Shown here: positions 12,417 through 24,117 of the stretch, piece by piece
Numbering within the stretch: position 1 is the first letter of the stretch
Layout: each line of letters starts with the position of its first letter
Origin: Hirundichthys speculiger
Lineage: Eukaryota > Chordata > Actinopteri > Beloniformes > Exocoetidae
DNA length: 64,000 bases
Assembly: GCA_018398805.1 (NCBI GenBank)
Contig: JAGFBZ010002123.1
Location: 248,001-312,000, forward strand
Direction of reading: 5' to 3'
The notes under the pieces: model-generated
What the model was told of the DNA's origin: nothing
Database searches by the model: none
The model's input: only the letters and a program-made list of their open reading frames with translations
Program-made: the position numbers and the translations under genes

Positions 12417-14574
12417 GTAAGTCTCTCACACCGGTCACACACACCCCCGAGACGCTGCTGAACACAACCGCGTTTTGGCGATACAAATCAAGCCCCACGA
12501 AACTTCCTTCCGCTCGTGGGCACGGAGCATCCCCCCTCGTGGGTGCCGGGGCGCCTCTTTTTTTGCCTTTCAGGATCAAAGGCCACGGCCCCTGTACGCG
12601 CGCAACATGATCCGCGTGTCAGAGACACGCAAATGAACATGTGTCAGAGACATGAAAATGAGAGCGAGGGTGAGGGGAGCCCGGGAGCGCGCAATTCTCC
12701 TAAGAGCGGTGATCAAGCCCTGTCAAGGGAAGGAAGCAGCGCCTTCGCTGACATCGACCCATCTCTGACAGACTGTACGCAACCAGGCGCCCCACCTCAT
12801 CCAGTCACATGTGTGTTCGGCCTGTCAGATATGAAATGAGGTAAAAACAGAGTGTCATTCCTCATTAGAAATACAAGCTAGTCAGTCCAAGCGGGGCGAG
12901 TCTTAATATGCGGCGGTCTCGGAGGAGTACTCCTGGTGGTGCCGGCCGGGTCAGCAGAGAACTTCAAAGGACTCTCAGCCCTGACTTTCAGTCAGCCTAC
13001 TCCACTCTCTCTTTCCATAATTTGTATTCTTTGCATCCAAACAGCGAACAGATACCTCATCGTCCTTGCACCGCTTGTTTCCTACCCGCAGACACGGAGG
13101 AAGCGATCACCGCGCGACGAGGACAAATTGGATTGGGCAGCTACTTGGGCCGCATTATGTTTGATATTCTTCATCATTATCAACTCCCCTCTTCTCCTCC
13201 TCTAGGACTCATATCTCTCCCTCGCTGATGTGCCACTAAGCGTAATGAATTTTTTATGTCACCCCCCTCACCAGCCCTCCACCTCGGGCCCACCCCACCT
13301 CTCAACCTCTCGTCTCCTGCTCAGGGGGCTGCGGCGGAGGAAGAAAGGGAGGAAATAGAAAAGAGAGCGAGGGGAGAAAAAAAATAAAGGGAGGTGATTG
13401 ATGCCCGATGTCACCGCAAACAAAATGGCAAATATAATTTAGCATTTAGCTTATGCGGAGATAATGGGGCGAACACGCACAGGCAACATAGGCTCAAAAC
13501 AAACAGCCGGGCTTGTTATCCGTCAGGAGCGCTTTGGTACGATGTGGAGCACAGGTCAGGGAGGGGGAGGAGAAAAATGAAGGGGGGGGGACACTGATCC
13601 AGGGAATTGAATTAAGGGGGGAGAAGTTACCGAGCGCCGGCGTCTTCAGTCACTATGTCCGGACAGGAGTTATCTGTGCGCTTGGTTTGCTGTCATTGGA
13701 GACATGGTCGTGCTCTGCCACGCTACTTAAGGGCTATTTATCCAAACCATTAAGCACAGACCTGTTTAATATGACACGCTATGCAGAGGAAAACTATTTG
13801 TCATGATTATAAGACAGCTGCCGAGTGGCCAGCCGTATTTAAATCAACTCCGTGAGCTCGCTGTCACGCTCGTTATCTTTGAACTGAACGTGCCGAAGCA
13901 TCTTTTGAGCCTTTTTTGCACGGGGAGGCGGCAATATCGCCAGCTTGATTAAAAAGCAGCGCCGAATTCCTCAGTGAGAAGAAGTACTCATCACATGTGC
14001 TATTACAGCAACCACCTGATGGCAAATTTGAGTTAATTACATGCCCAGGTTTCGTGCAAGTTCGAGCCGTGGCTGAACTTTATGAGCCTGAAACTGCAGC
14101 CAAGAAGTAATTCTTTGCCAGAACTTAAGTGATGCATTCTGCTCAGTAATGTTGCTTGTAGCCAGCCCGAGCAAATAGAGGCAGTCAACGTATTGCTGTC
14201 GCTCCGGGGAAATGGAGGACAGGAGGCGGCTTATGGAGAAATATTGAATTGTTTTAAGACAAGTTCTCCTCCGTGTGCAGAATTAATCGTTATTAGCCCT
14301 CTCAAAGATATGCCTAAGTACACAGGGACTATTATTGCAGTACTTCCCCATGCAACCTCTCATTACGGCCTGTAATTACAGTTGGGTTGGCCCTGCGGCG
14401 GTTCCATCAATCCAGCCAGCTTCCCCCGCCGCGCACACGAGCCAGCCACCACCGGGCACCCGTGGCCGGAGCAAAAAAAAGAAAAAAAAAAAACACGACG
14501 AACGCCCAGCAGCTTGTTTCCTCTCCGCCACAACGACACATCCACCATCCGTACGTGGCAAATGAACAGAATCA

Positions 14575-14790
14575 TATCCTATTACCGTGAAGGGCCTAAT
14601 TGAAACATGTTTATTTATGGCCCTCGTTTTCAGACGAGGAGCAGGCGTTAGCAGCGCAGCTAACGGGCTCCAGCGATATGAGGCGGTGGAATTAAATTAA
14701 AAGCTCATAAAATGAAATATGCTCTGTATTAGCTGTTTGACACTTAATTTGCCTTTAAATGAGCAGAGGAAATCACAAATTAACTGTCCT
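14575..14790. promoter_or_regulatory. candidate conserved non-coding element, intron 4
   Basis: Contains CCTAATTGAAACATGTTTATTT, GGAATTAAATTAAAAGC and CACTTAATTTGCCTTTAAATG, with forkhead- and homeodomain-like words and no repeat signature. Confidence 0.3.
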
Positions 14791-15059
14791 TTGTTTTTTT
14801 TTTTGTTTTTTTTTTCCCCTCTTTACCTCACCTCCTCTATTAGGCTAGGGAGAGTGCAATTACAGACACAGGCTAATCGTTTAGTTTATGAATTCTTGTG
14901 GGGAAGGTACCAATGTGCCATTCAATATTAAAGCCTCGGGGTCAGGGTGGGGTGGGGGCGGGGGGTTCCTTCTTGTGTTTTACTGAGAAACTTAGATGTT
15001 TTGCATGAAAGTACAACACTTAAGAAGCGTTTCAACATCTGGTTTCTTCAGTTTAACTG

Positions 15060-15130
15060 AAACCTCACTGTCCCCGGACTGATCTGGGACCAGCCAAAAC
15101 CTCACTGTCCTGGACTGATCTGGGACCAGC
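15060..15130. repeat. two-unit tandem repeat (~36 bp unit)
   Basis: Two adjacent near-identical units of CCTCACTGTCC..GGACTGATCTGGGACCAGCC, differing by a two-base indel and one substitution. Confidence 0.85.
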
Positions 15131-16383
15131 CAGAGCCTTTCCTGAGTACTTTCCTCTCATCCCTCGAGCACCACCAAAAGGAGAGAGGCCTGGAGAAGAT
15201 GCTTCCTGCTTAAATAAACACATTGATCAGTGAAGAACGGGCTCTCCATGGGAGCTCTGCCACCGCCATTGTCCAGGACTGGCTTAATGGGAGTTTTGGG
15301 TCGGGGGGGTAGAGACCGCTCCTTTCATTCCGGCTTTATTGCTTGACCGCGGTACACAGCAAAACAAAACAGCCCTCTCATGCAGCTCAGCCCTGGCTCT
15401 CGGTCACCCGGAGACCGCTCAGAACAAACAGAGGCATTCGTCACAAGTCAATTATCGGCAACAGACTTTACTCTGGAGTCCCGGGCTCTTGTGCTTTGAA
15501 TGGGAACACTAAAAACAACACAGGATCCTTATAGGATAAGCAATTGACTCGCAACCTTTTGATCCCTTACCGTATGCAAATTCACTACAGACTCAAGGCA
15601 AAGCTGAGTCAATTTAAGAGTCTGTAAAGTTGCGCGCGAGACAATGCGCGGGAGCGTTACGGAAAACGAGAAGATGTGAGAACCGTGCTTTAAATTACTT
15701 TGCTTGAAAGTCAAATGACGCATAAATAAGTTCCCTGCTAGTATTTTTACCTGCTCTAAGGATTTCTAAGGAAGTGTAACAGTCTGAACCTAAAAAAAAA
15801 AAAAAAAGTTATATTTTGAAGGCAGAAAAACTTATGTATAAAGTCATGTTATGTGTTTTCTGTCAAAGCGGAGGCGGAGTACGATTCCATGTTCCCCCCG
15901 CCTGTGCGGTTATTTCATTCAGGAGCGTGTTTGCTCAGCTGCAAGCCCGGCCTGACTGGAAGGTATGCTGGAGGTACCATGGGAGAGCTGCCGCGCGCCT
16001 CTGTCATCACAGCGCAGCTCACAATCGATGAGTCAGGAAGGAGTTTTCAGGCCTGCGTGAGCTGTTGCCCCAGACGCTTTGTTTCATTCAATGAGTGCGG
16101 CACAGTACCGACTCGTCATTACTCCTTCAACTCCAGTTAGATTTCTGCAGAGCATCCTGAGATTCTCACACAGTTTGGGCGCATCAGCCCTCACATGCCC
16201 CCCCCTGTCCTCAAAAGTGCTGTTTTCTTTTAAGATCTGCGCCGACTTCTTCTGTTATTTACATAAACTGTTGTCAGGCTGCCCAATCTGCCGCATGGAG
16301 GAGCAGCGTGTTGCTTAGCATAAAGACCGCCGTCTTATCTCAACACCTCCTTCCAGATGGGACGAGGCCGAGCATTGCAATGC

Positions 16384-16422
16384 TCACACACTCACACACT
16401 CACACACACACACACACACACA
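16384..16422. repeat. CACACT/(CA)n microsatellite
   Basis: CACACT units passing into a CA run. Confidence 0.9.
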
Positions 16423-16606
16423 AGTGCAGGCATGCTCGCATACCGCTAAACAATAGGAAGACAAAAGGAGCTGCTTTAGCTCCTATTGCAGCTGGAGGGG
16501 AATTATTTTTCCAGAGTGCAGTTTCATCAGCGGTTGGCTTTTGGTGGTGCTTGATAATTCATGTGTCAGTTTCATGTGTGCACATCAACACTCATCTCGT
16601 CTTCAC

Positions 16607-16971
16607 TAGGGGTGTGAAAAAAATTGATTTGGCGATATATCGCGATTTTCAGCTGTCTGATATAATATCTATTTTTCATTCATTCATTTCAATTCATTAA
16701 TTCGCTTAAATGTGCAAAAACGCTAATAATAAACAATAAATAGGTTGTTTTGAAGCAAAAAATTTTGACTCAATTTGTCCTCTGAATGATCAATATCATC
16801 TGATGAACATAAACAGCAACTTGATTTTTCATCTCTACTTATAATTTTGATATTAACTGGGTAGAATATCGCAATATATCGTGATATCGCGATATTGTGA
16901 TAATATAATTTCGTGGCCCAAGTATCACGATACATATCGTATTGCGAGGTGCTTGCCAATACTCACCCCTA
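16607..16971. mobile_element. hAT-like MITE (TAGGGGTG termini)
   Basis: The left end TAGGGGTGTGAAAAAAATTG and right end ACTCACCCCTA are inverted repeats of about 10 bp. Subterminal GCGATATATCGCG-type palindromes resemble those of the other MITEs in the window. The flanking 8-mers (GTCTTCAC and GTCACACA) are not a clean duplication, so the insertion is old or the boundary is off by a few bases. Confidence 0.7.
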
Positions 16972-18359
16972 GTCACACACTATTTCTATTAAATTTGTAA
17001 CGGCATCCTTTTTCGTAACAGTTGAAATCTGAGTGTTTAGCAGTATTAAAGAAAAGGGTGGGGTGGGGGTGAACTCTTTGACAATTTCCTATTAATATTC
17101 ACATTTGAATAATGTCTAGACTCACATAGGAGTAAAGCCATAAATTACACTAAGAATTAATGATTATATTCCCTAATCGCATCTGATTATCTCTGTCCTG
17201 ATACGGCTCCTGTCACCAGGAAGCAGGGCCAAGAAGGACCCCTTTTTCATCTTCCTCTCCAACTGTCCAAAACCCCTTCTTTGTGACTTCATAGGTCACC
17301 CCTCTATGGTGCAGTCACACCCCCCCCCTCCTCCCTTCTTTAATACTTCCTCTATGGAGTAAGTCAGGGGGACAGGCGGTCACGCCGTCGCCGGCTTTAT
17401 GATTAATGGTGTTTATTCTTGACAGAAGGCTCCTTTATTTATCTGCATTGCAGTTTCACTGATACTATCAGTCACCTGAATGAAAAATATTCAGTCATAC
17501 CAATTTTGCAGTATAATTGAGTAGAGTCACTTCCTTTCAGTTTCCCCTCCCACCCCTTGCTCTCCTCTCCCTCTCTATCTGGCAGCCTTATCATCGCCAC
17601 AGTAATTTTCGCGCTGCGTTGTTTGATATGGAGAGGCTGACTTTAGCCGTATTTGACATAAAGCCTCTTCAATTTTCACAGGAGGAAAAAAAAGGGGGGG
17701 TGGGAGAAAGAAAGTTGTGCAGCACTCTGTAAGGGGAAAGCATCTCCCCGCCACCACCTTTTTTTTTCTTTCTTTTTTTTTTTTTTTCCCCTTTCTGAGG
17801 CAATTTCAGGATTTAGAGAGTAAGGAGATAAATGCCTAAGCAGAAATGTGGGCAGATTGAAGTTACAGTATATCTGTTATTTTTGTAATACACCACTTTC
17901 TGAAGCCTAAATGGCCAGTGTAGTCTTTTTTTTTTCCCCCGTCAGCCCGTGCACAGGACCATGATACTTTGAGGCACCTGTGTATTTTGAGAATGATGGA
18001 TCCAGCAGGTTAGAGCGAGGAAAAGAAAAAAAAAGAAAAAAAAAAGAGTTTGGCACCACAGATATTTGACAAGGCCTGTAAAGGTTGTAGAGTTGAGTCA
18101 TTACCTGTGGAAATGTGTGAAGACATGTCCCAAAACTCTTTTTATCCGGCTTGGATTACCCTCTCCGAGGCTTCTCCAGCTGCTGTGCTGTACGTTTACA
18201 TTTCTCCCCACCCCACGTTTTTTTTTTTTTTTAATCCTCTCTAAAAGGTTTATTTTCTCTCTAAGGTCTGATCCAGCATGATCCCTCACACAACATTTTA
18301 CTAAATTAAATCAATCCTCAGTATCCCTCCAAGAAATATTTTCCCGTTCATTATCATTT

Positions 18360-18480
18360 CTTCACTTTTGGTCCGGGTTGAATTTAATTTAAGGCCCCAT
18401 TAAAATGGCTTTGAAAGAGGTACATTTTTTGATAAAACAGGAGCCCATTAATCTCTAATACGGGGGCCTGCGAATTTGCA
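18360..18480. promoter_or_regulatory. candidate conserved non-coding element, intron 4
   Basis: GAATTTAATTTAAGGCCCC, CATTAAAATGGCTTTG and CCCATTAATCTCTAATAC in 120 bp of unique sequence. Confidence 0.3.
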
Positions 18481-18706
18481 CATGTAACGCGTTTGTGGAT
18501 TTGATTTTCTATACACAAGTCATTTGCCCCCTCTTCATGTTTGAGATCTCAATTTGTAGCTCTCCCAAGGAGCACAATGGAAAACCAGGTCTGAGGGGAC
18601 GAGATAACAGGCAGGTGCCAGCAGCTCTGCGCTCATGCATGTGCGTGTGCACGTGCGCTAATGCAGTCATGCTTTCACGAACACACACGTTTCAGATCAC
18701 TTTAGT

Positions 18707-18947
18707 CTTTAGAGTGTCACTTGTTTTTCATTTTATTTAAATCATTTGTTTGCAGCTCTCTCTCGTTTTTCACTCTTTATATCAGAATTGATTAGATTTA
18801 ATGTTTAGCTTTTTTCTTCTGTTAAAGCACACACATGAATATAAATGTCCACCGTCAGTTACTGCGATTGTTGTTGTCAAGTGTTATATCCGTAAAAAAG
18901 AAGCCAGCTATTTTATAACCACATGTGGCAAAATAAATCATTAGAAC
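18707..18947. repeat. direct repeat copy A (~240 bp)
   Basis: Begins CTTTAGAGTGTCACTTG and ends AAAATAAATCATTAGAAC. It is closely similar, with scattered substitutions and small indels, to 20054-20287. Composition is AT-rich and non-repetitive, like intronic regulatory sequence. The copies lack TG..CA ends and there is no primer-binding site next to them, so they are not LTRs. Confidence 0.85.
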
Positions 18948-20053
18948 TAGGGATTCGCGATAACTGTTTTTTTAAACCGATACCGATAACCGATAACACA
19001 CACATATACCTAAGATCATAACATCAATACTATGAACAAAATCAAAAATAGTTTTGACTTTTTAAATGAACAGATATTTATTTTTTCCAGTGAAAAACTA
19101 TTGGCAAGCCTCTCAAACATTTTCGTAAAGCTATCAAACAAACCTATTTGATATCTCACATTAACTTAAATAAGGTTCATTACTGACTGATATAAAAACA
19201 TAAAGGCTCCTTGAACTGATGGAAATACATGCATCAGAATTACTAACTGAAAAAGATTAACATTTAAAGGATTTTGGCTTGTGGTTCCATTTAAATTAAT
19301 ACCTTTAATTAAAGTAAATGAGGTTCAGCAGTTTTTATTTTTTATTTTTTAATCTTATGGAAGCTTTAGATGAGAGAAATGAGGGAGAGGAGAGGAGAGG
19401 GGTAGACTGCTGCTGGCTTGCGCACGTTAGCATTAGCTTCCGTTAGCTCACGTTAGCGCGATTTCAAAACTCCATGGAAGTGATTGTTATGTTGTAGGTG
19501 GCCGATCGAGTTTTACGTATTAAAGCTTGTGCTTCCCTCCTCGTAGAATTCGCTCGGAGGATTCATCGCAAATAACCACCAAACTATCTTCTTCTGAAAC
19601 TTTAACAAAGTTCCGCGCCGCCATGTTTGTTGTGATCAGCACAATGCATGTTGCATTCAAGGTGTACCGTAAATTCCGACGTTTCCTCGTTTGCTAGTCG
19701 TTCTTTCGGCCTTTTCTATTTTTTTCTTATTTTATGTGTAACATGAGGGAGAATACTGCGAATATCAATTAAAGTCAGCAACTACCAAAATTATGACCGA
19801 GTTAACGAGTTGTTTTCTGGCATGAGGGGTATTCTTGATTTTCCTTATTGAGTAATCGTTTTTCTGATTATGCCGACGTCGCTTGAACATAACATCAGAA
19901 CATCACTGCCAGTTATTCAGGTTTTCAGAGGGAGCGAGGCATTGCCGTGTTGACAAAAATATATGTTATCGGGGCTATTTGTCGTGATATCGGAGTTATC
20001 GGCATGACGTCATAATTTCCTGTTATCGACCCGATAGTTATCGTGCACCCCTA
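18948..20053. mobile_element. hAT-like non-autonomous element between 240-bp direct repeats
   Basis: The left end TAGGGATTCGCGATAACTG and right end TAGTTATCGTGCACCCCTA are imperfect inverted repeats, with CCGATA-type subterminal motifs. The interior (about 1.1 kb) has no long ORF. The 8-mers abutting it, ATTAGAAC and CTTTAGAG, do not match each other. Instead the element sits exactly between two copies of a host sequence. Confidence 0.7.
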
Positions 20054-20287
20054 CTTTAGAGTGTCACTTGTTTTTCTTTTTATTTAAATCATTTGTTTGA
20101 TTATTTTTTCACTCTTTATATCAGAAGTGATTAGATTTAAAGTTAAGCTTTGCTTCTGTTAAAGCACACACACATGAATATAAATGTCCACCGTCAGTTA
20201 CTGCGATTGTTATTGTCAAGTGTTATATCCGTAAAAAATAAGCCAGTTATTTTATGACCACACGTGGCAAAATAAATCATTTGAACC
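20054..20287. repeat. direct repeat copy B (~235 bp)
   Basis: The second copy of 18707-18947, beginning at the base after the MITE with CTTTAGAGTGTCACTTG and ending AAATAAATCATTTGAAC. The sequence after it (to about 20470) continues as AT-rich, homeodomain-motif-rich DNA, so this copy probably keeps the original right-hand context. Confidence 0.85.
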
Positions 20288-20470
20288 AGATAATTCAGGG
20301 TGTTTCATGTCTCATTTCATGTCAATTTGGTAATTAATGAACTGATTAATCTCGACTGTATTTCTGAATTTAATGAAGAGCGACACAAGCAAACCTAAAA
20401 GATGTTTCATTTGTGAAATATGCTCATTAAATAAGGCACTTGTAAGCTATTTGGTTTGTGCGGGAGACTG
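20288..20470. promoter_or_regulatory. candidate conserved non-coding element next to repeat copy B
   Basis: Contains GGTAATTAATGAACTGATTAAT and ATGCTCATTAAATAAGG. It continues from direct repeat copy B, so the duplicated 240 bp may have been part of the same element. Confidence 0.3.
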
Positions 20471-23249
20471 TTTAATTTTTAAAAAGACCCTCCTCTCACT
20501 GGGGAGGACCCCTGACAGCAGAGCTACCCGCCGCCGTCACCACAACCTCTGCCACTTAAATGGAGTTTTCTTCAATAAAATCTTAGAGGGATTTTTTTAT
20601 AGGGAGGCTGTTCCTCACAAAATGCAGAATGAGCACATTTTATTTAAAAAAAAAAAAAAAAAAAAAAACGGAGACAGTTTTTAGCCTTTTATAAACTCGA
20701 CCTGTGCCCTGCAGACGTCATGCAGTTGCTGTGTAGAAATGTGGATTTTCCATTACTCCGATCTCCGGGCTCCAGACCCTGCGATCCCACTCCAGGGGCC
20801 AGTTATAGCAAGTAACGAGACCAAGGGAACAGCGCCATAAATCCTCTCCAGCTCTTCTCATTTTCCATCCTCTCCTCGCCATCCTTCCCTTCCTTTCCTC
20901 CCTCTCTCTTTCGCTTCCGTCTCTCCCGCTCCAGCCCTCAGTGAATGATTGAAGGGAGCCTAAACGAAACAATGTGAGATATTACCACATGCTCGTTATA
21001 CGAGGCTTTTATTGTGGCTGAGCTTCTACTAATGTTAGAGGAAATGAGTTTATTTCCTCTCTCATTGCCTCTGCTCCTCTTTTATGCCCTTTTCTGTTTG
21101 TTTATCTCCGAATCGCCAAAAGAATTTCACTCCTTTTTACACTCTTCCTACCAGTGAAAATTAATTCATATCACATAAAACGATTCTTTTCTTTCAGCCC
21201 TTTGTTATCTCACTTATCAGATGTGGCGTCCATTACATCTGATAGCGCGATAGAGAATGTTTTTAATGATGTTGTTTGAAGCGTGGGCTCTTCAGAAGAG
21301 CCCTCGCTATTTCTGTCTCCCATGATACATCGCTTTTCTCAAAGAGGGCATCCGCTCGCGAAGTGTTTTCCGTTGCGCGTGTCCGGTGGGAGCTGCGTAA
21401 ATATGCAGAGTCATGCACGCAGCTGCAGGGTGAACGCACTCGTAAGATTGCAAGATTGCACGTCCATCATTTTATTTGACCTTTGTCTGGCTGCGAATCT
21501 ACGCAGTCGGGATAACAGTTTTCTTTCTTGAACCGAACGAGGCTAGGACACTCGTCCTTCAGGCCCAGACGAAGAAAAGACAAATGCTTTCCGAAGTTTC
21601 CTTATTAGGAATTCTCTCCCATTCGTACCAGTTTTGTTTCATTTATGTAGCAGCTTTTGTGAAACATCCTCCTTTGGGTCCGTCCAAAAATTTCCACAGG
21701 TCAGTGTTTAAGCCTCCCAAAGCTTAATCAAGCGCGAGCATGGCACCGCCACGCATTCAGCCCCTTCATGATTAAATATCAAGGAACTCCGCTTGACGTT
21801 TTATTAGCCCAACAAGATGGATGAAATGGCCAGAATAAAGTAGGCTGTGTCTGTTCACTTTCCCACCAGCGCTTGCCTTTCTTCTGTCCAGATTTTCTCT
21901 CCTTCCCCTCCTCTGCAAGAAAAAGTATGTGTTTGGAAAACGTGATGGATTTCACTCCGAAAGGGAGATTTTCGCTGCAGAGAAGGAAATATTTCCCCCC
22001 CGTCTCGTACCTGATGCTCGGCCCTGTCTCTTTTCTCCCGACCTGCTTTATTTTGTCTCTTGTTCCACCTCAGAAACGTGTCTGAGGGATTAACCGTCTC
22101 CAGCGGCGTGTCTCCGCTGTCTCGCAGCGCCGGGCGTTGTTTGTGATTTGCTCGGGCCCAGTCCGTGCGGCTGCTCATTCCGGCAGCCCAGTGTGATGCT
22201 GGGAGTTGAGGGGGGAGGGGGGGGCCGTCTCACGAATCCGGGCCACACTCGCCCTCCTCACCTGTAGGCCGCGCGCTCACACGCAAACGTCTCATTACCC
22301 GACTTGTCGGGCCGCGAAGGCGCTGGGCCGTGGAACCCGAGCCCAGCATGGCTGCAGGCGTCAGATGAATGTTTGCGTAAAGGCGTCGGGGCCGTCGAGA
22401 CAATGCTTGAGAGGAAAAAGAAAAGACAGATGGGCTTCCTCTCTGTTTTTGGAAGTTTAACACTTTAACACCCAGGAGTCCCCTTCAGTCTCCTCTCTAG
22501 CCCGAGGCACGCCGGAGAAACGCAGGACGCTCACGGAGAGCGAATACCTGTGTTTACTATGCTGCTTTGAAAAGGAAGGAGAAAAAAAAAAAAAGAAGCA
22601 ATCAAGCTCGTATTTGCAGTGAGCTGAGATGAAGGTGGAATGTTTCAATCAAAGCGATCGCTCTATTTGTAAAAAGGCAAAATCAAGCATGGGAGAAGAC
22701 CAGAAAAGGAACAAGAAAATCTTTTTTTTTCTTTCTTTTTTTTTTTTTCTCCGTCTCATGTTTGTTCCCTGACTCCAGCCCCCTTGAAATTACAGGAAAA
22801 AAAAGACTGGCTCATTTTGTGCAATTTCACTTTCATGTTTTCATTTTCTTGCTACTCGGTTGATTCGTTTTGGTAGACATTCTTATCTCAATGGCTGAAA
22901 TTACATTTAATTGCAGTGTGGAAAAACGGTTTTTCAAAACAGCCTGTGAGAATGAAAAAGCCCCGCTGCGCGGCTAAGCCAAACATAAACTTTTCAAAAA
23001 AAAAAAACCGACGATTTGGAACCGGCACAAGATGTGATTCAGTCTTTTTCTGATAACGTATAATCCCCCCCACACCCCCCCCAACCCCCCACCCGCCGTC
23101 TTTGCCTCAGTTTGAAACGAGAAGCATTTTTCACAGGTGACCCGACGTGAGCGGGTTCATGACACCTGGACACCTGGGCCCGCTTGTTACAGACTTGAGC
23201 CTGCAACGCTCGCTGAGTCCCGTTGATGAATGCACGCGATCGCGCCGGT

Positions 23250-23280
<31 letters not shown>

Positions 23281-23290
23281 GGGGGGGGGA
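23250..23290. repeat. poly(G) tract
   Basis: About 40 G interrupted by one A; potential G-quadruplex on the + strand, adjacent to a CpG-rich zone. Confidence 0.9.
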
Positions 23291-23403
23291 GCGATGCGCG
23301 CCCACAGGTGATGCACCGTACGCTGTTGAAGGGAGGACGGGTGTCTGTGTGTTTTCCTGCTGCTGCGTGCGTGCAGATAATGTGAGAGTGATTGAAACGC
23401 ACA

Positions 23404-23476
23404 GAAGGAGGGAGGAGGAGGAGGAAGGGGAGGAGGAGGAGGAGGAGGAGGAGGGGGAGGGGAGGGAGGAGGGGGG
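23404..23476. repeat. (AGG)n purine tract
   Basis: An uninterrupted purine tract of AGG/GGA units, about 70 bp, downstream of the poly(G) tract. Confidence 0.9.
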
Positions 23477-24117
23477 TGCCGGGTATTCAGTGGGACAGCA
23501 AGTGTTTGTGTGTGAGCTGACTCCGCAGTGTACGGGAATGTCTGGCACGCCTCCAGAGGTGTCCCACCGAGAGGGAATCCTGCTTGATGTGACCATGAAT
23601 AGAAAGCCCCCCCCCCACCCTCACCCCCTGGACCCGCTCGGGCCTTTGATGTCAGGGGGGTCACACGGAGACCTCGCAGCATTTGGGAGGGGGTGGGCAT
23701 AGTTACTCCGGACGCCTGGCAACCTCACCGTACCCTGCCAGCGCCAGGGCCCGCGCCGCAGAGCCAGAAGAACAGCTTAACGCAGAGACGGCCGCCGGTC
23801 TGCAAAGACTCTACAACCGTCTTGGCCTCATTACTGAAGGGAGGCCAAAAATTAAGAAAAAGTTTTGTGTTTTATTTTTCTTCTCTTTAATCGTTGATCC
23901 ATCGTTGGATAAAGCCACTGCTCTGCCTGAAGTTAGTGCACAACTTGATGCACACTGAAGAATAACTTCCTATCGCGGACTGAGGAAACACGGCTGTCCA
24001 CTACTGGTTGCATCATACAGCGAATAAAAATTCCAGTTATTTATCTGAATATTCTATGATTTCAGTGAGATTAGAAGGGCAGTCAGAAGCTGCCAGTTTT
24101 GGTAAATAGGGGCCTTG

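Larger units (their letters stand above)
22000..23750. promoter_or_regulatory. CpG- and G-rich zone in intron 4
   Basis: The stretch is clearly GC- and CpG-richer than the rest of the intron (for example 22250-22420 and 23140-23300). It includes CGCG motifs, the poly(G) tract and the AGG tract. It could be an internal CpG island or alternative promoter, but no exon was recognised downstream of it. Confidence 0.25.

Noticed and set aside
18707..20287. LTR retrotransposon with 240-bp LTRs
   Set aside because: The repeats lack TG..CA ends, no primer-binding site or polypurine tract adjoins them, and the interior has MITE-like inverted ends.
23039..23702. Overlapping ORFs of 159-189 codons on both strands
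   Set aside because: They arise from poly(G) and AGG tracts (poly-Pro, poly-Gly, poly-Glu translations) and have no recognisable domain or splice context.
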